DNA of 64,000 bases, taken from the NCBI GenBank assembly GCA_023460055.1, contig JAEWRJ010000046.1, positions 1-64,000 of the forward strand, given 5' to 3'. Positions 25,755 through 34,949 of this stretch are shown in pieces (the first letter of the stretch is position 1; each line of letters opens with the position of its first letter). A model generated the notes under the pieces. That model saw nothing but the letters and a program-made list of their open reading frames with translations. It ran no database searches and had not been told where the DNA came from. The stretch comes from Bacillota bacterium. GTDB lineage: Bacteria > Bacillota > Clostridia > Christensenellales > Aristaeellaceae. A program made the translations under genes and the position numbers.

Positions 25755-27782
25755 TTGAAGGCTGAGAAAAGGCTCAGGCTACGGGCTGCGATGCTGCTGT
25801 GCCTGCTGGCGCTGCCCATCCTGTGGCCCGGGGAAGCCCTGGCTGTGCGCACCAGCCTGCGCGTCGCGCTGGCGGCTGATAACCCGCCGATGCAGTTTTT
25901 TGATGAACGCGGAGCTGCGCAGGGCATGCATATTGATTTTCTGGATAACATCGCCCAGCGGGAAAATTTGAGCATCAGCTATGTGCCGGTAGATAGCGAG
26001 CGGGACGCGCTCAAGATGCTTCGCGATCAGAAAGTGGACCTGGTGCTGGGCGTGATGAGCGGGCGTTATCATGAAGAAGGGATCGTCAGCAGCGGCACGC
26101 TGTCTTCCTTTCCTGTTTGCCTGATCGCGCCAAATATCCTGCTGGAGGGGGACAAGCTGAAGACCGGGCCGGGCAGCCTGTCCGCCATCTATGAGTACGC
26201 CTCCCTGGCCCAGCCGATGATCGCGGGCTTGGGTGTGCGCCAGTACCATGCTGTGGGCAGCCAGCAGGCATTGATGGGAAAGCACCTGGATGAACCGCAG
26301 ACCCTCATGATTGGCGTGAAGGACAGCCTTTTGTATCAGATCCACGAACTGGGGCTGGATGACAGCTACACCATCATCAACAACCATGTCGGCATGCTCT
26401 CCTATACCATGCTGCTGCGCGGCCAGGATCAGCTGCTGCTGCGCATGATCAACCGGGCGCTGATCAGCCTGCGGTCCAGTGAGGAGTATGACCTCATTCA
26501 TCTCAAATGGGCGCCCAACCCCGAGGAGATTCGCTTGCAGCGCTCCATCCTGCGAGTGATCCTGATCTTCGCGGCCATTGTGGCGGCCTTGCTGCTGTAT
26601 TCGCTGGTGGCGCGGCGTATGCGCCGGCTGCTCAAGCAGCAGGTGCGGGAACAGACAGAGGAGATACGGGCGGTCAACACGGCGCTGGCCGAGAATATGG
26701 CCAGGCTGTCTGACCTGTCGGAGCTCCAGCGGCGCATCATCGAGTTTTCGCCCTGCGGGATGATCCTGGTGGACGCGGAGGGCGCTGTGCGCCTGATCAA
26801 CCAGTCCGCCCTTGAGATGGCGGGGATGCCGGAAGATTATCCGGGGAGGCCGCTCAAGGATATTCCCTTCTTCCGCGCCCTCATCGGTGACAAGGATCTG
26901 GACAGCCTGAAAGATGACGCCCCCGCGCTTGTGTGGAACACCAGACTCGATCCCTACCAGCTGCCTGAGGGGCCGGGGGGCAGCTACCACTGCACGCTGC
27001 ACCGCACTCGGGCGATGGGGGAGAGCGATGGGGCCCTGATGACGGTGCTGGATACCACGGCGGAGGAGATGCGCAAGCAGCAGGTCTTTGACAAGGAGAA
27101 GTCCAAGGCCTTGACCATCATGGTGGCGGGCCTGGCGCACGAGATCAAAAACCCGCTCACTTCCATCAAGACCTTTGCGCAGCTTCTGGTGTCAAGAAAG
27201 GGAGACCAGCAGGTGCAGGAGCAGTTCGCCCGCTTTGTGCCCGGAGAGATCGACCGAATCAGCCGGCTCATCGAGAGCCTGATCAACTATTCGCGCCCCG
27301 TGCGCAAGCGGGTTGAGGTATTATGCGTGAAAGATATCATCGAGGAGTGTGTTTACTTTGCCCGCGCGATGCGCCGCGACAGAATCGATATCAGATGCAA
27401 TCTGGCGGAAGGGCTGCGCGTGGCGGCTGATAAGGATCAGATCAAGCAAGTAATCATCAATCTGATGATCAACGGCTTGGAATCCATGCAAAAAAAGCAG
27501 GAGCTTGCTCAGGAAGGCTGCAAGCCGCTGGTGCTTGAAGTCAGGGCCGCGCGCGACGGCAAGGATGTTCTGATATGCGTTGAGGATAATGGCATGGGCA
27601 TGAACAGAAAGCAGCTGTCGCGCTGTACCGATCCCTTTTTCTCGACCAAGACAAGCGGCACGGGCCTGGGGCTGTCGCTGTCCAGGAGCTATATTGAGGA
27701 AAATGGCGGAAAGCTGTCGCTTGAAAGCGGCGAAGGCGTGGGCACCCTGGCCCAAATACGGATGGAGTGTGCGCAGATATGA
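25755..27782 (+). CDS. Sensor histidine kinase with solute-binding domain
   Basis: Membrane sensor of 675 aa. A signal peptide (AAMLLCLLALPILWPGEALA) is followed by a family-3-type solute-binding domain (about residues 32-255: LRVALAADNPPMQFFDERG), a membrane helix (about 265-286), a coiled coil, a PAS domain (about 325-400: EFSPCGMILVDAEGAV), HisKA with the phosphorylated His462 in GLAHEIKNPLTS, and a HATPase domain with VEDNGMGMN and GTGLGLS. TTG at 25755 is the only workable start (AAAGGA upstream). It should bind a small ligand, perhaps an amino acid or peptide, and phosphorylate the activator encoded next. Confidence 0.92.
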   Translation: MKAEKRLRLRAAMLLCLLALPILWPGEALAVRTSLRVALAADNPPMQFFDERGAAQGMHIDFLDNIAQRENLSISYVPVDSERDALKMLRDQKVDLVLGVMSGRYHEEGIVSSGTLSSFPVCLIAPNILLEGDKLKTGPGSLSAIYEYASLAQPMIAGLGVRQYHAVGSQQALMGKHLDEPQTLMIGVKDSLLYQIHELGLDDSYTIINNHVGMLSYTMLLRGQDQLLLRMINRALISLRSSEEYDLIHLKWAPNPEEIRLQRSILRVILIFAAIVAALLLYSLVARRMRRLLKQQVREQTEEIRAVNTALAENMARLSDLSELQRRIIEFSPCGMILVDAEGAVRLINQSALEMAGMPEDYPGRPLKDIPFFRALIGDKDLDSLKDDAPALVWNTRLDPYQLPEGPGGSYHCTLHRTRAMGESDGALMTVLDTTAEEMRKQQVFDKEKSKALTIMVAGLAHEIKNPLTSIKTFAQLLVSRKGDQQVQEQFARFVPGEIDRISRLIESLINYSRPVRKRVEVLCVKDIIEECVYFARAMRRDRIDIRCNLAEGLRVAADKDQIKQVIINLMINGLESMQKKQELAQEGCKPLVLEVRAARDGKDVLICVEDNGMGMNRKQLSRCTDPFFSTKTSGTGLGLSLSRSYIEENGGKLSLESGEGVGTLAQIRMECAQI

Positions 27783-29143
27783 AACCCAGTGTGCTGATCA
27801 TAGACGATGAAATGGCGATCTGCGTGTCGCTGAGCCTGGCGCTGGAGGGCAGATATAGCGTATCCAGCGCGACGGACGCGGCTGCCGGCCTTCAGATGGC
27901 TGAAGACTTGAAGCCGCAGGTGGTCCTGCTGGATCTGAAGATAGGCCAGGTGGACGGCATCGGCGTGCTGCGCCGTATACGCCGGATCTCGCCCTCTTCG
28001 GTTACGATCATCATGACGGCCTATGGCAGCATCCGATCCTCGGTGGAGGCCATCCGCGAGGGGGCTTTCAACTACCTGACCAAACCCCTTGATATGGAAG
28101 AGCTGGAGGTGTTCATCGAGTCCGCCCTCAGCTTCCGCGCGCTCAATGAGAAGGTCAGGTCCCTCAGGGAGGAGCTGCAAAGCCGCTATTCCTACGGGGA
28201 CATGATCGGCAAAAGCCCAGTGATGCAGCGCATCTATGAAACCATTGAGAAGATCAAGGATTCTGCCGTCAGCGTGATGCTGACCGGGGAGAGCGGCACC
28301 GGCAAGGAACTGGCCGCCCGCGCCATCCACTACCTGGGCAGCCGCAGGGAGGAGCGCTTTGTGCCCGTCAACTGCATCGCCATCCCCGATGGGCTGCTGG
28401 AGGGGGAGTTTTTCGGCCATGTGAAGGGCGCGTTTACGGGCGCGGTGCGTGACAGCCAGGGCAAGCTGGAGGCGGCGCACAAGGGCACCCTTTTTTTGGA
28501 CGAAGTGGGCGATATGCCCGTCGCCCTGCAGGGCAAGCTTCTGCGCGTGCTGCAGGAGCGGGAGTTTTCGCCCGTGGGCAGCAATGAGCTGCGGCAGGTC
28601 GACGTGCGCGTCATCTCCGCCACTAACCGGGACCTCGCGGCGCTGATCCGCGAGGGAGGCTTCCGCCATGAGCTTCTCTACCGGCTCAACGTGGTCAATA
28701 TCCGCCTGCCTTCGCTGAAGGAGCGGCGGGAGGATATCCCGCTGATCATCAGCCATTTTCTGGATAAGTATGCCAGGGAATACGGCAAACCACGACCGGA
28801 TATTGACGCCGCGGCGCAGCGCCTGCTGCTGGATTACGATTACCCCGGCAATGTACGCGAGCTGGGCAATTTCCTGGAATATGCCTTTGCCCTGTGCGAC
28901 GGCAAGTGCATTACCCAGAGGGACCTCCCCCCGCAGCTGAGCGGCAGGCAGGCAGGGGACGCGGCCCGCTCGGATGAAGCGCTGATTGATGATTACCTCT
29001 CCCGCCACAGCCTTGCGCAGATCGAACAGGCGGCCATCCGCGCCACCATGAGCAAAAACGGCAACCACCAGCGCAGGACGGCAGCCGATCTGGGGATTAG
29101 CGAGCGGGGGTTGAGGGGAAAACTCTCTGAGATGCAGGAGTAG
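27779..29143 (+). CDS. NtrC-family sigma-54-dependent response regulator
   Basis: Transcription activator of 454 aa. The receiver domain has Asp52 in LLDLKIG as phosphoacceptor with IDDE, Thr (MTAYGS) and Lys (LTKPLD). The AAA+ domain has Walker A GESGTGKE (near residue 170), the sigma-54 contact loop GAFTGA (near 217) and Walker B LFLDEVGD. A Fis-type helix-turn-helix closes it (NHQRRTAADLGISERGLRGKL). ATG 27779 overlaps the kinase stop (ATGA). Two matched palindromes 50-95 bp past its stop and a -24/-12 promoter beyond them point to the peptide importer as its target. Confidence 0.95.
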   Translation: MKPSVLIIDDEMAICVSLSLALEGRYSVSSATDAAAGLQMAEDLKPQVVLLDLKIGQVDGIGVLRRIRRISPSSVTIIMTAYGSIRSSVEAIREGAFNYLTKPLDMEELEVFIESALSFRALNEKVRSLREELQSRYSYGDMIGKSPVMQRIYETIEKIKDSAVSVMLTGESGTGKELAARAIHYLGSRREERFVPVNCIAIPDGLLEGEFFGHVKGAFTGAVRDSQGKLEAAHKGTLFLDEVGDMPVALQGKLLRVLQEREFSPVGSNELRQVDVRVISATNRDLAALIREGGFRHELLYRLNVVNIRLPSLKERREDIPLIISHFLDKYAREYGKPRPDIDAAAQRLLLDYDYPGNVRELGNFLEYAFALCDGKCITQRDLPPQLSGRQAGDAARSDEALIDDYLSRHSLAQIEQAAIRATMSKNGNHQRRTAADLGISERGLRGKLSEMQE

Positions 29144-29191
29144 CGCTTCACGCGCTTGAGGTCAATCGTCGTCAAAAGCCGCGCGGTGATC

Positions 29192-29206
29192 AGGCAAAAT
29201 TTGCTT
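29192..29206. promoter_or_regulatory. Probable activator-binding site (UAS 1)
   Basis: AGGCAAAATTTGCTT, containing the odd palindrome GCAAAATTTGC. Its centre is 31 bp, about three helical turns, from an equivalent site at 29222-29238, both upstream of the -24/-12 promoter at the distance usual for NtrC-type enhancers. Confidence 0.6.
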
Positions 29207-29221
29207 GTCGTCAAAGATTAA

Positions 29222-29238
29222 GAGGCAAAATTTGCCTC
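29222..29238. promoter_or_regulatory. Probable activator-binding site (UAS 2)
   Basis: GAGGCAAAATTTGCCTC, a 17-bp palindrome around a central A. Centre about 143 bp upstream of the predicted sigma-54 transcription start. Proposed target of the response regulator encoded just upstream. Confidence 0.65.
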
Positions 29239-29255
29239 CATCATGATCTTCCCTC

Positions 29256-29275
29256 GCCCCTAAGGGGGTTTTTTT
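29256..29275 (+). terminator. Short terminator after the response regulator
   Basis: CCCC-TAA-GGGG followed by seven T residues. It lies between the UAS sites and the -24/-12 promoter, ending the rpoN-kinase-regulator transcript. Confidence 0.55.
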
Positions 29276-29346
29276 ATTAGGAAAAGCGAGGATCTGGAAA
29301 AATTTTATCCGATATGCTCATGGTTTATGAAGACGGCGCGAAAAGT

Positions 29347-29362
29347 TGGCACAAATATTGCT
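29347..29362 (+). promoter_or_regulatory. Sigma-54 (-24/-12) promoter of the peptide importer
   Basis: TGGCAC-AAATA-TTGCT matches the consensus TGGCAC-N5-TTGCT/A exactly. It is 55 bp upstream of the solute-binding protein start. With rpoN, an activator and UAS-like sites directly upstream, this is a strong call. Confidence 0.85.
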
Positions 29363-29416
29363 AATAATTTAAAGTGTAAGTGCCGAAAGGCAAATAACAA
29401 AAAGGGAGACTTGATC

Positions 29417-30931
29417 ATGAACAAGACCTTGACCCGGATCCTGTCGATCGCTCTGTGCCTGATGGTATTGGGCGGCAGCCTATCCGCCGGCGCTGAGCCC
29501 GGCTACAAAAAGGAAATCATCATCGGCCTGGCCAACGTGTTCACCACGATGGACCTGCAGGGCACGGCCAGCATCACCAACCAGATCTTCTACACCGTCA
29601 GCCACAGCACGCTGACCAAGTGGGACTATGATACCCAGAGCTATGTGCCGGATCTGGCGGACAGCTACGAAGTGAGCGGGGAAGGCACCGTCTATACCTT
29701 CCACCTCAACCCCAACGCCTATTTCCACAACGATGAGCCGGTGAAGGCTTCCGATGTCATCTATACCTTTACACGCGGCCTGGAGGGCTCCGCCACCAAG
29801 GCCAAGGTACAGATCATCAAGGACATGAAGGCCCTTGACGATCACACGGTCGAGATCACACTGAGCGGTCCCTCCACGGGCTTTATGTTTGACATCACCA
29901 ACCCCAACATGGCCATCCTGTCCGAAAAGGCGATGACCGAGCAGGGCGACGCGGGCCTGCAGATCGGCTCCGGCGCTTTCTACTATGAGACCGTTGACTT
30001 TGGCAACGAAGCCAAGATGGTCCGCTTTGACAAGTACTTCGGCGAAATGCCCAAGACCGAACGCCTGACCTTCCGCCAGTACAAGGAAGACGCCACCCGC
30101 GTAATTGCGCTGCAGGCCGGCGATATCGATTACTGCCAGACTCCCTCGACGACCGATCTGGCCTACATTGCTGAGGATCCCAACCTGGATCTGATCCAGA
30201 TGACCGGCACCCGCCTCAACTACATGGTCATGAACGTGTCCGAGGAACACGGCGCGCCTTTCAAGGACATCCGCGTTCGCCAAGCCATGAATATGGCCAT
30301 CGACAAGGAACTGGTGATGCTGGGCGCGGCCGACGGCTTGGGCACCGTGCAGAACTACTACCTGACCGACATCAGCTTTGCCTTCAACGGCGACATCGAG
30401 GGCTACAACTACAACCCCGAGCGCGCCAAGGAGCTGCTGGCCGAAGCGGGGTATCCCGATGGCTTCACCTTCAGCCTGATCTGCCATGACTCCACCGCCC
30501 GCGCCATCGCGCCCATGCTGCAGTTCCAGTTCTCCGAGATCGGCGTCACCATGAACATCGAGGAGATGGAAACCGCCGTGCGCAACACCGTGATCGCTGA
30601 GAACAAGCATGACGCGGCCATGGCTGCCCACGTCAACCTGGTCAGCGCTGACAACAACCTGCGCCTGCTGTTCTACACCGGAAGCCTTAATAACCGCATG
30701 AAGTACTCAAACCCCGAGCTGGATGCCAAGCTGGATGCCGCCCTGGTTGAGCAGGACGAAGCCACCCGCGTTCAGATGTACAAGGAGATCCAGCAGTTCG
30801 TGGTGGATGAGGCTCTGTGCATTCCGCTGTATGTCGAGCCCATGAACATTGCCAAGAAGCATACCCTGGAGGGGATCAAGCTGGTGGCCACCGGCGGACA
30901 CGACTTCACCTACGCCCACATCGCGGAATAA
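29417..30931 (+). CDS. Oligopeptide/dipeptide ABC transporter substrate-binding protein
   Basis: Extracytoplasmic binding protein of SBP family 5, 504 aa. A signal peptide (ILSIALCLMVLGGSLSAGA) is cleaved near AGA-EP; no lipobox cysteine is present, which is odd for a Gram-positive-type cell that normally anchors such proteins by lipid. Family segments include LADSYEVSGEGTVYTFHL, the PVKASDVIYTF region and DIRVRQAMNMAIDKE. ATG 29417 follows GGGAG. First gene of the importer operon and directly downstream of the sigma-54 promoter, so uptake of peptides is probably induced through the upstream kinase. Confidence 0.93.
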   Translation: MNKTLTRILSIALCLMVLGGSLSAGAEPGYKKEIIIGLANVFTTMDLQGTASITNQIFYTVSHSTLTKWDYDTQSYVPDLADSYEVSGEGTVYTFHLNPNAYFHNDEPVKASDVIYTFTRGLEGSATKAKVQIIKDMKALDDHTVEITLSGPSTGFMFDITNPNMAILSEKAMTEQGDAGLQIGSGAFYYETVDFGNEAKMVRFDKYFGEMPKTERLTFRQYKEDATRVIALQAGDIDYCQTPSTTDLAYIAEDPNLDLIQMTGTRLNYMVMNVSEEHGAPFKDIRVRQAMNMAIDKELVMLGAADGLGTVQNYYLTDISFAFNGDIEGYNYNPERAKELLAEAGYPDGFTFSLICHDSTARAIAPMLQFQFSEIGVTMNIEEMETAVRNTVIAENKHDAAMAAHVNLVSADNNLRLLFYTGSLNNRMKYSNPELDAKLDAALVEQDEATRVQMYKEIQQFVVDEALCIPLYVEPMNIAKKHTLEGIKLVATGGHDFTYAHIAE

Positions 30932-30992
30932 ATGCCACTGATGCCGATATCGGTATCAGGCGTGGATTGAAAACAAATTGGGGCAAGCCCCC

Positions 30993-31028
30993 CGCCGGCA
31001 GCCGCCGGGTTTCCCGCGGCTGCCGGCG
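30993..31028 (+). promoter_or_regulatory. Strong hairpin between binding-protein and permease genes
   Basis: CGCCGGCAGCCGC / GCGGCTGCCGGCG, a 13-bp stem extended by GGG-TTT-CCC, with no T run. Such intercistronic stems usually protect the binding-protein mRNA 3' end and lower downstream expression. Confidence 0.7.
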
Positions 31029-31073
31029 TAACGATGTGGATGATATGATTTCGTATGAAAGAGAGGCTGCTTC

Positions 31074-32006
31074 ATGTATCGGTACATAATTAAACGGCTG
31101 CTGATGCTCATTCCGGTGTTGCTGGCAGTATCGTTTGTCATCTTCTTTATCATGGAGATGGCACCCGGCGACCCCGCCTATGTCATCGCGGGCGAGCACG
31201 CGGATGAGGAGACCATTGCCAGGGTCCGCGAGGAATACGGGCTGAACGATCCTTTGCTGGTTCGCTATTTTAACTATATGAAAGGCCTTTTGACCGGCGA
31301 TATGGGCACCAGCTACATCAGCAAGAAGGATGTTTTTGAGACCTATATGCAGCGGTTTCCGGCTACAGCCAAGCTGGCTCTTGCAGCCATCGCGGTGGCC
31401 ATCGTGATATCGCTGGTGCTTGGCGTGTACTCCGCAATCAACCAGAATACCTGGAAGGATAACCTGGCGGTGCTGACCAGCCTGATCGGCCTGTCGATGC
31501 CGCAGTTCTGGCTGGGGCTTTTGCTGATCATCGCCTTTGCGCTCAATTTGAGGTGGGTGCCCTCGGGCGGTGACCACTTCAACCTGACCAGCCTGATTCT
31601 GCCAGCTATCACCATAGGCACTAACAATGCCGCCCTCATGACGCGTACCACCCGCTCCTCGATGCTTGACGTCATCAGGCAGGAGTACCTCAACACCGCG
31701 CGCGCCAAAGGCGTCAGCGAGAAGAAAGTCATCTTGAAGCACGCCCTTCGCAACGCCTTGATCCCGATCATCACTGTCGCCGGCGTGCAGTTTGCATACA
31801 TCATGGGCGGCGCCGTGCTGGTCGAGACCGTCTTTGCCTGGCCGGGCATCGGCAGGCTGACCATCGACTCCATCAACATGCGCGATCTGCCGATGGTTAC
31901 CGGATGCGTCGTGATTACCACCATGATCGTGTGCGTAGTTCAGCTGCTTGTCGATATTATCTATGCCTATGTTGATCCGCGCATCAAGGCGCAGTATACA
32001 AAGTAA
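31074..32006 (+). CDS. dppB: Peptide ABC transporter permease, DppB/OppB type
   Basis: Inner-membrane permease, 310 aa, first of two forming the channel. It opens with YRYIIKRLLMLIPVLLAVS, followed by the conserved APGDPAYVIAG-type segment, six predicted helices and the EAA loop (EYLNTARAKGVSEKKVILKH) near residue 205. The ATG follows GAAAGAGAGGC at normal spacing. A very stable hairpin separates it from the binding-protein gene, which probably lowers its expression relative to that gene. The choice between di- and oligopeptide transport cannot be made from sequence. Confidence 0.93.
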   Translation: MYRYIIKRLLMLIPVLLAVSFVIFFIMEMAPGDPAYVIAGEHADEETIARVREEYGLNDPLLVRYFNYMKGLLTGDMGTSYISKKDVFETYMQRFPATAKLALAAIAVAIVISLVLGVYSAINQNTWKDNLAVLTSLIGLSMPQFWLGLLLIIAFALNLRWVPSGGDHFNLTSLILPAITIGTNNAALMTRTTRSSMLDVIRQEYLNTARAKGVSEKKVILKHALRNALIPIITVAGVQFAYIMGGAVLVETVFAWPGIGRLTIDSINMRDLPMVTGCVVITTMIVCVVQLLVDIIYAYVDPRIKAQYTK

Positions 32007-32018
32007 GGAGAAGAGGAT

Positions 32019-32918
32019 ATGACAAAGCAAGCAAACGATATCGCCGTTTCCGTCTCCAAAAAATACGCCAAGCGCAGCCAGATGGCGGAGATATGGCGCA
32101 ACCTGAAGAAAAACAAAGGCGCGGTCATCGGCCTGGTGCTGATCGTCCTGCTGATTTTGCTGGCTGTCTGCGCGCCGCTTTTATATGACTACGATCGTGA
32201 CATTGTCGCGCAGAATATCCGCGAAAGGCTGCAAGGCCCCTCTTTGCGGCATCCCTTCGGCACAGATGAGTACGGCCGCGACATCATGGCCCGCGTCATC
32301 TGGGGCACGCGCTATTCGCTGCCCATCGGCTTCATTGCCACCATCGTGGCGATATTGCTTGGCGTGACCATGGGCGCTGTCGCCGGCTACTATGGCGGCT
32401 GGGTAGAAAACGTGCTGATGCGCTTCAGTGATATTTTCGCGTCGATCCCGCATATCCTCCTGGCCATCGTCGTTGTTTCGGTGCTTGGCCAGAGCGCCAC
32501 CAACCTGATGATCGCGGTCGGCATCACATCCACCCCCGCGTTTATCCGCGTCGCCCGCGCCGCTGTATTGACAGTGCGCAACCAGGAGTATGTCGAGGCC
32601 GCGCGCGCCATCGGCATGAAAAACTGGAAGATCATTCTGCAGCACATCATCCCCAACGCCCTGTCCCCCATTGTGGTGCAGACCACGCTGCGTGTCGGCT
32701 CGGCCATCATTTCGGCCTCCTCGCTGAGCTTTCTGGGCCTGGGCATTCCCGCTCCCGCGCCCGAATGGGGCACCATGCTTTCCGCGGGGCGCAAGTTCAT
32801 CCGCGATTACAGCTATATGACCCTCTTCCCGGGACTGGCGATCATGGTGACTGTGCTGGCGCTCAACATGCTGGGCGACGGCCTGCGTGACGCGATGGAC
32901 CCGAAAATGAAGAGCTGA
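32019..32918 (+). CDS. dppC: Peptide ABC transporter permease, DppC/OppC type
   Basis: Second channel permease, 299 aa. The N-terminal cytoplasmic part (AEIWRNLKKNKGAVIGL) leads into helix 1; the HPFGTDEYGRDIMARVIWGTR segment is diagnostic of the DppC/OppC subfamily, and the EAA loop is YVEAARAIGMKNWKIILQH near residue 190. AAGGAGAAGAGG precedes the ATG, 12 bp after dppB. It works with the two ATPases downstream. Confidence 0.94.
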   Translation: MTKQANDIAVSVSKKYAKRSQMAEIWRNLKKNKGAVIGLVLIVLLILLAVCAPLLYDYDRDIVAQNIRERLQGPSLRHPFGTDEYGRDIMARVIWGTRYSLPIGFIATIVAILLGVTMGAVAGYYGGWVENVLMRFSDIFASIPHILLAIVVVSVLGQSATNLMIAVGITSTPAFIRVARAAVLTVRNQEYVEAARAIGMKNWKIILQHIIPNALSPIVVQTTLRVGSAIISASSLSFLGLGIPAPAPEWGTMLSAGRKFIRDYSYMTLFPGLAIMVTVLALNMLGDGLRDAMDPKMKS

Positions 32919-32927
32919 GGTGGCGAC

Positions 32928-33932
32928 ATGGAAAAGAAAGACATGATTTTGGAACTCGAGCACCTGTATGTGCGCTATGAGACGGAGGACGGCATCGTCA
33001 ACGCCGTTAACGGCGTCAGCATCCGCCTGGAAAAGGGAAAAACACTGGGCGTGGTAGGTGAGACAGGCGCCGGAAAAACGACCACCGCCCGCTCGATCAT
33101 GCGCCTCATCCCCGTCCCCCCGGGCGTAATCGAGGCGGAGAAAATCGTCGTGGACGGCGTGGACATCAAATCGCTCAGCCCGCAGAAGCTTGAGCAGGTA
33201 CGCGGGAAGGATGTATCCATGATATTCCAGGACCCCATGACCGCGCTGAACCCTGTTTTATCTGTTGGCGAGCAGATTGCCGAGTCCATTGAGCTCCATG
33301 AGCACCTGGGTAAGAAAGAAGCCTATGAGAAGGCCAGGCAGATGCTGGAGCTGGTCGGCATCCCCGGCAGCCGCGCGGTGGAATATCCCCACCAGTTTTC
33401 AGGCGGCATGAAGCAGCGCGTGGTCATCGCCATCGCGCTGGCCTGCAACCCCAAGCTCCTGATTGCCGATGAACCCACGACTGCGCTGGATGTCACCATC
33501 CAGGCCCAGGTGCTGGATCTGATGAAGCGCCTGAAGGAGCAGTACGAAACATCCATGATCCTCATCACGCATGACCTGGGCATTGTGGCTGAGGTGTGCG
33601 ACGAGGTGATTGTCATGTACGCCGGCCGCATCGTGGAGCAGGGCACCCTGGAGCAGGTGTTCAACCATACCAGGCATCCCTACACCGAGGGATTATTTGG
33701 CAGCCTGCCCAACATCAACGACCGCAAAACCATGCTCAAGCCCATACCGGGCCTGATGCCTGATCCGACTGATCTGCCCGAAGGCTGCTCCTTCTCACCG
33801 CGCTGCCCCTACGCGACGGAGCGCTGCAAAAAGCAAAAGCCCCGCCTGAAGTATGTGGGCGAGCACTGGGTGGAGTGCCTGCGCTATGACGAGGAGAATT
33901 TCAGCATAGAAAGGAAGGTCATCAATGACTAA
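32928..33932 (+). CDS. dppD: Peptide ABC transporter ATP-binding protein, DppD/OppD type
   Basis: Cytosolic ATPase, 334 aa. Walker A GETGAGKTTTARSIM, Q-loop MIFQDPMTALNPV, signature FSGGMKQRVVIAIAL, Walker B LIADEPTTALDVT. The C-terminal extension (PGLMPDPTDLPEGCSFSPRCPYATERCKKQKP) carries the cysteine set that binds a [4Fe-4S] cluster in members of this family. GAGGTGG precedes the ATG. It overlaps the next ATPase gene by eight bases. Confidence 0.95.
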   Translation: MEKKDMILELEHLYVRYETEDGIVNAVNGVSIRLEKGKTLGVVGETGAGKTTTARSIMRLIPVPPGVIEAEKIVVDGVDIKSLSPQKLEQVRGKDVSMIFQDPMTALNPVLSVGEQIAESIELHEHLGKKEAYEKARQMLELVGIPGSRAVEYPHQFSGGMKQRVVIAIALACNPKLLIADEPTTALDVTIQAQVLDLMKRLKEQYETSMILITHDLGIVAEVCDEVIVMYAGRIVEQGTLEQVFNHTRHPYTEGLFGSLPNINDRKTMLKPIPGLMPDPTDLPEGCSFSPRCPYATERCKKQKPRLKYVGEHWVECLRYDEENFSIERKVIND

Positions 33933-34875
33933 GCCTTTATTGGAAGTAAAGAACCTGAAGAAATACTTCAAGACCTCAAAGGGCATGCTGCATGCGGTGG
34001 ATGATATCAGCTTTACCATCGAGGCCGGAAAAACGCTGGGCATCGTCGGTGAAAGCGGCTGCGGCAAGTCCACCGCGGGCCGCAGCATCCTGCGCCTGCT
34101 TGAGCCCACCTCGGGCGAGGTCAACTTTGAAGGCAGGGACGTCACCAAGCTCAGCCAGGAAGAGATGCGCCGCATGCGCAAGAAGATGCAGATTATCTTC
34201 CAGGATCCCTTCTCTTCCCTAGACCCCCGCATGACGGTCAACCAGATCATCAGCCAGCCCATCATCAACAACAGGCTGCTCAAAGGCAAGCGTGTTATCG
34301 AAAACCGCGTGCTTGAACTGATGGAAACTGTCGGCCTGGCCGAGCGGCTGATCAACACCTATCCCCATGAGCTGGACGGCGGCCGCCGCCAGCGCATCGG
34401 CATCGCCCGTGCCCTGGCCATGGACCCCAGCTTCATCGTATGCGATGAGCCGGTCTCGGCGCTGGACGTATCCATCCAGGCGCAGATCCTCAACCTGCTC
34501 AAGGAGCTTCAGGAGAAGATGGGGCTGACCTATATGTTTATCACCCACAACCTGTCGGTGGTCAACTACTTCTCAGACGACATCGCCGTGATGTACCTGG
34601 GCCAGATTGTTGAGAAGGCACCGGCCGAGGAGCTGTTCAACAACCCGCTGCATCCCTACACCCAGGCTCTTCTGTCGGCCATCCCGGTGCCGGATCTGGG
34701 CAAGCGCCGCGAGCGCATCCTGCTCAAGGGCGAGATCACCTCGCCCGTCAACCTGCCCAACGAGTGCCGCTTTGCCAAGCGCTGCGCCTACGCGCAGGAC
34801 CGCTGCCGTCAGGGCATACCGCCGCTGAAGGAAGTCAGCCCCGGCCATTTCGTGGCCTGCGTGCTGGTCGGCTGA
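33925..34875 (+). CDS. dppF: Peptide ABC transporter ATP-binding protein, DppF/OppF type
   Basis: Second ATPase of the importer, 316 aa. Walker A GESGCGKSTAGRSIL, Q-loop IIFQDPFSSLDPR, Walker B FIVCDEPVSALDVS. The signature reads LDGGRRQRIGIARAL, with LDGG replacing LSGG, a change sometimes found in this subfamily. The C-terminal extension keeps the cysteines (CRFAKRCAYAQDRC). It is the last gene of the operon, followed by a terminator at 34950. Confidence 0.94.
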   Translation: MTKPLLEVKNLKKYFKTSKGMLHAVDDISFTIEAGKTLGIVGESGCGKSTAGRSILRLLEPTSGEVNFEGRDVTKLSQEEMRRMRKKMQIIFQDPFSSLDPRMTVNQIISQPIINNRLLKGKRVIENRVLELMETVGLAERLINTYPHELDGGRRQRIGIARALAMDPSFIVCDEPVSALDVSIQAQILNLLKELQEKMGLTYMFITHNLSVVNYFSDDIAVMYLGQIVEKAPAEELFNNPLHPYTQALLSAIPVPDLGKRRERILLKGEITSPVNLPNECRFAKRCAYAQDRCRQGIPPLKEVSPGHFVACVLVG

Positions 34876-34949
34876 ACGCTGCGTAAGGACGTGCCGGTAC
34901 CGTCCATCCGCCGCCTGGTCAGGGTGGAGTAAATTATTAAACGATATAT

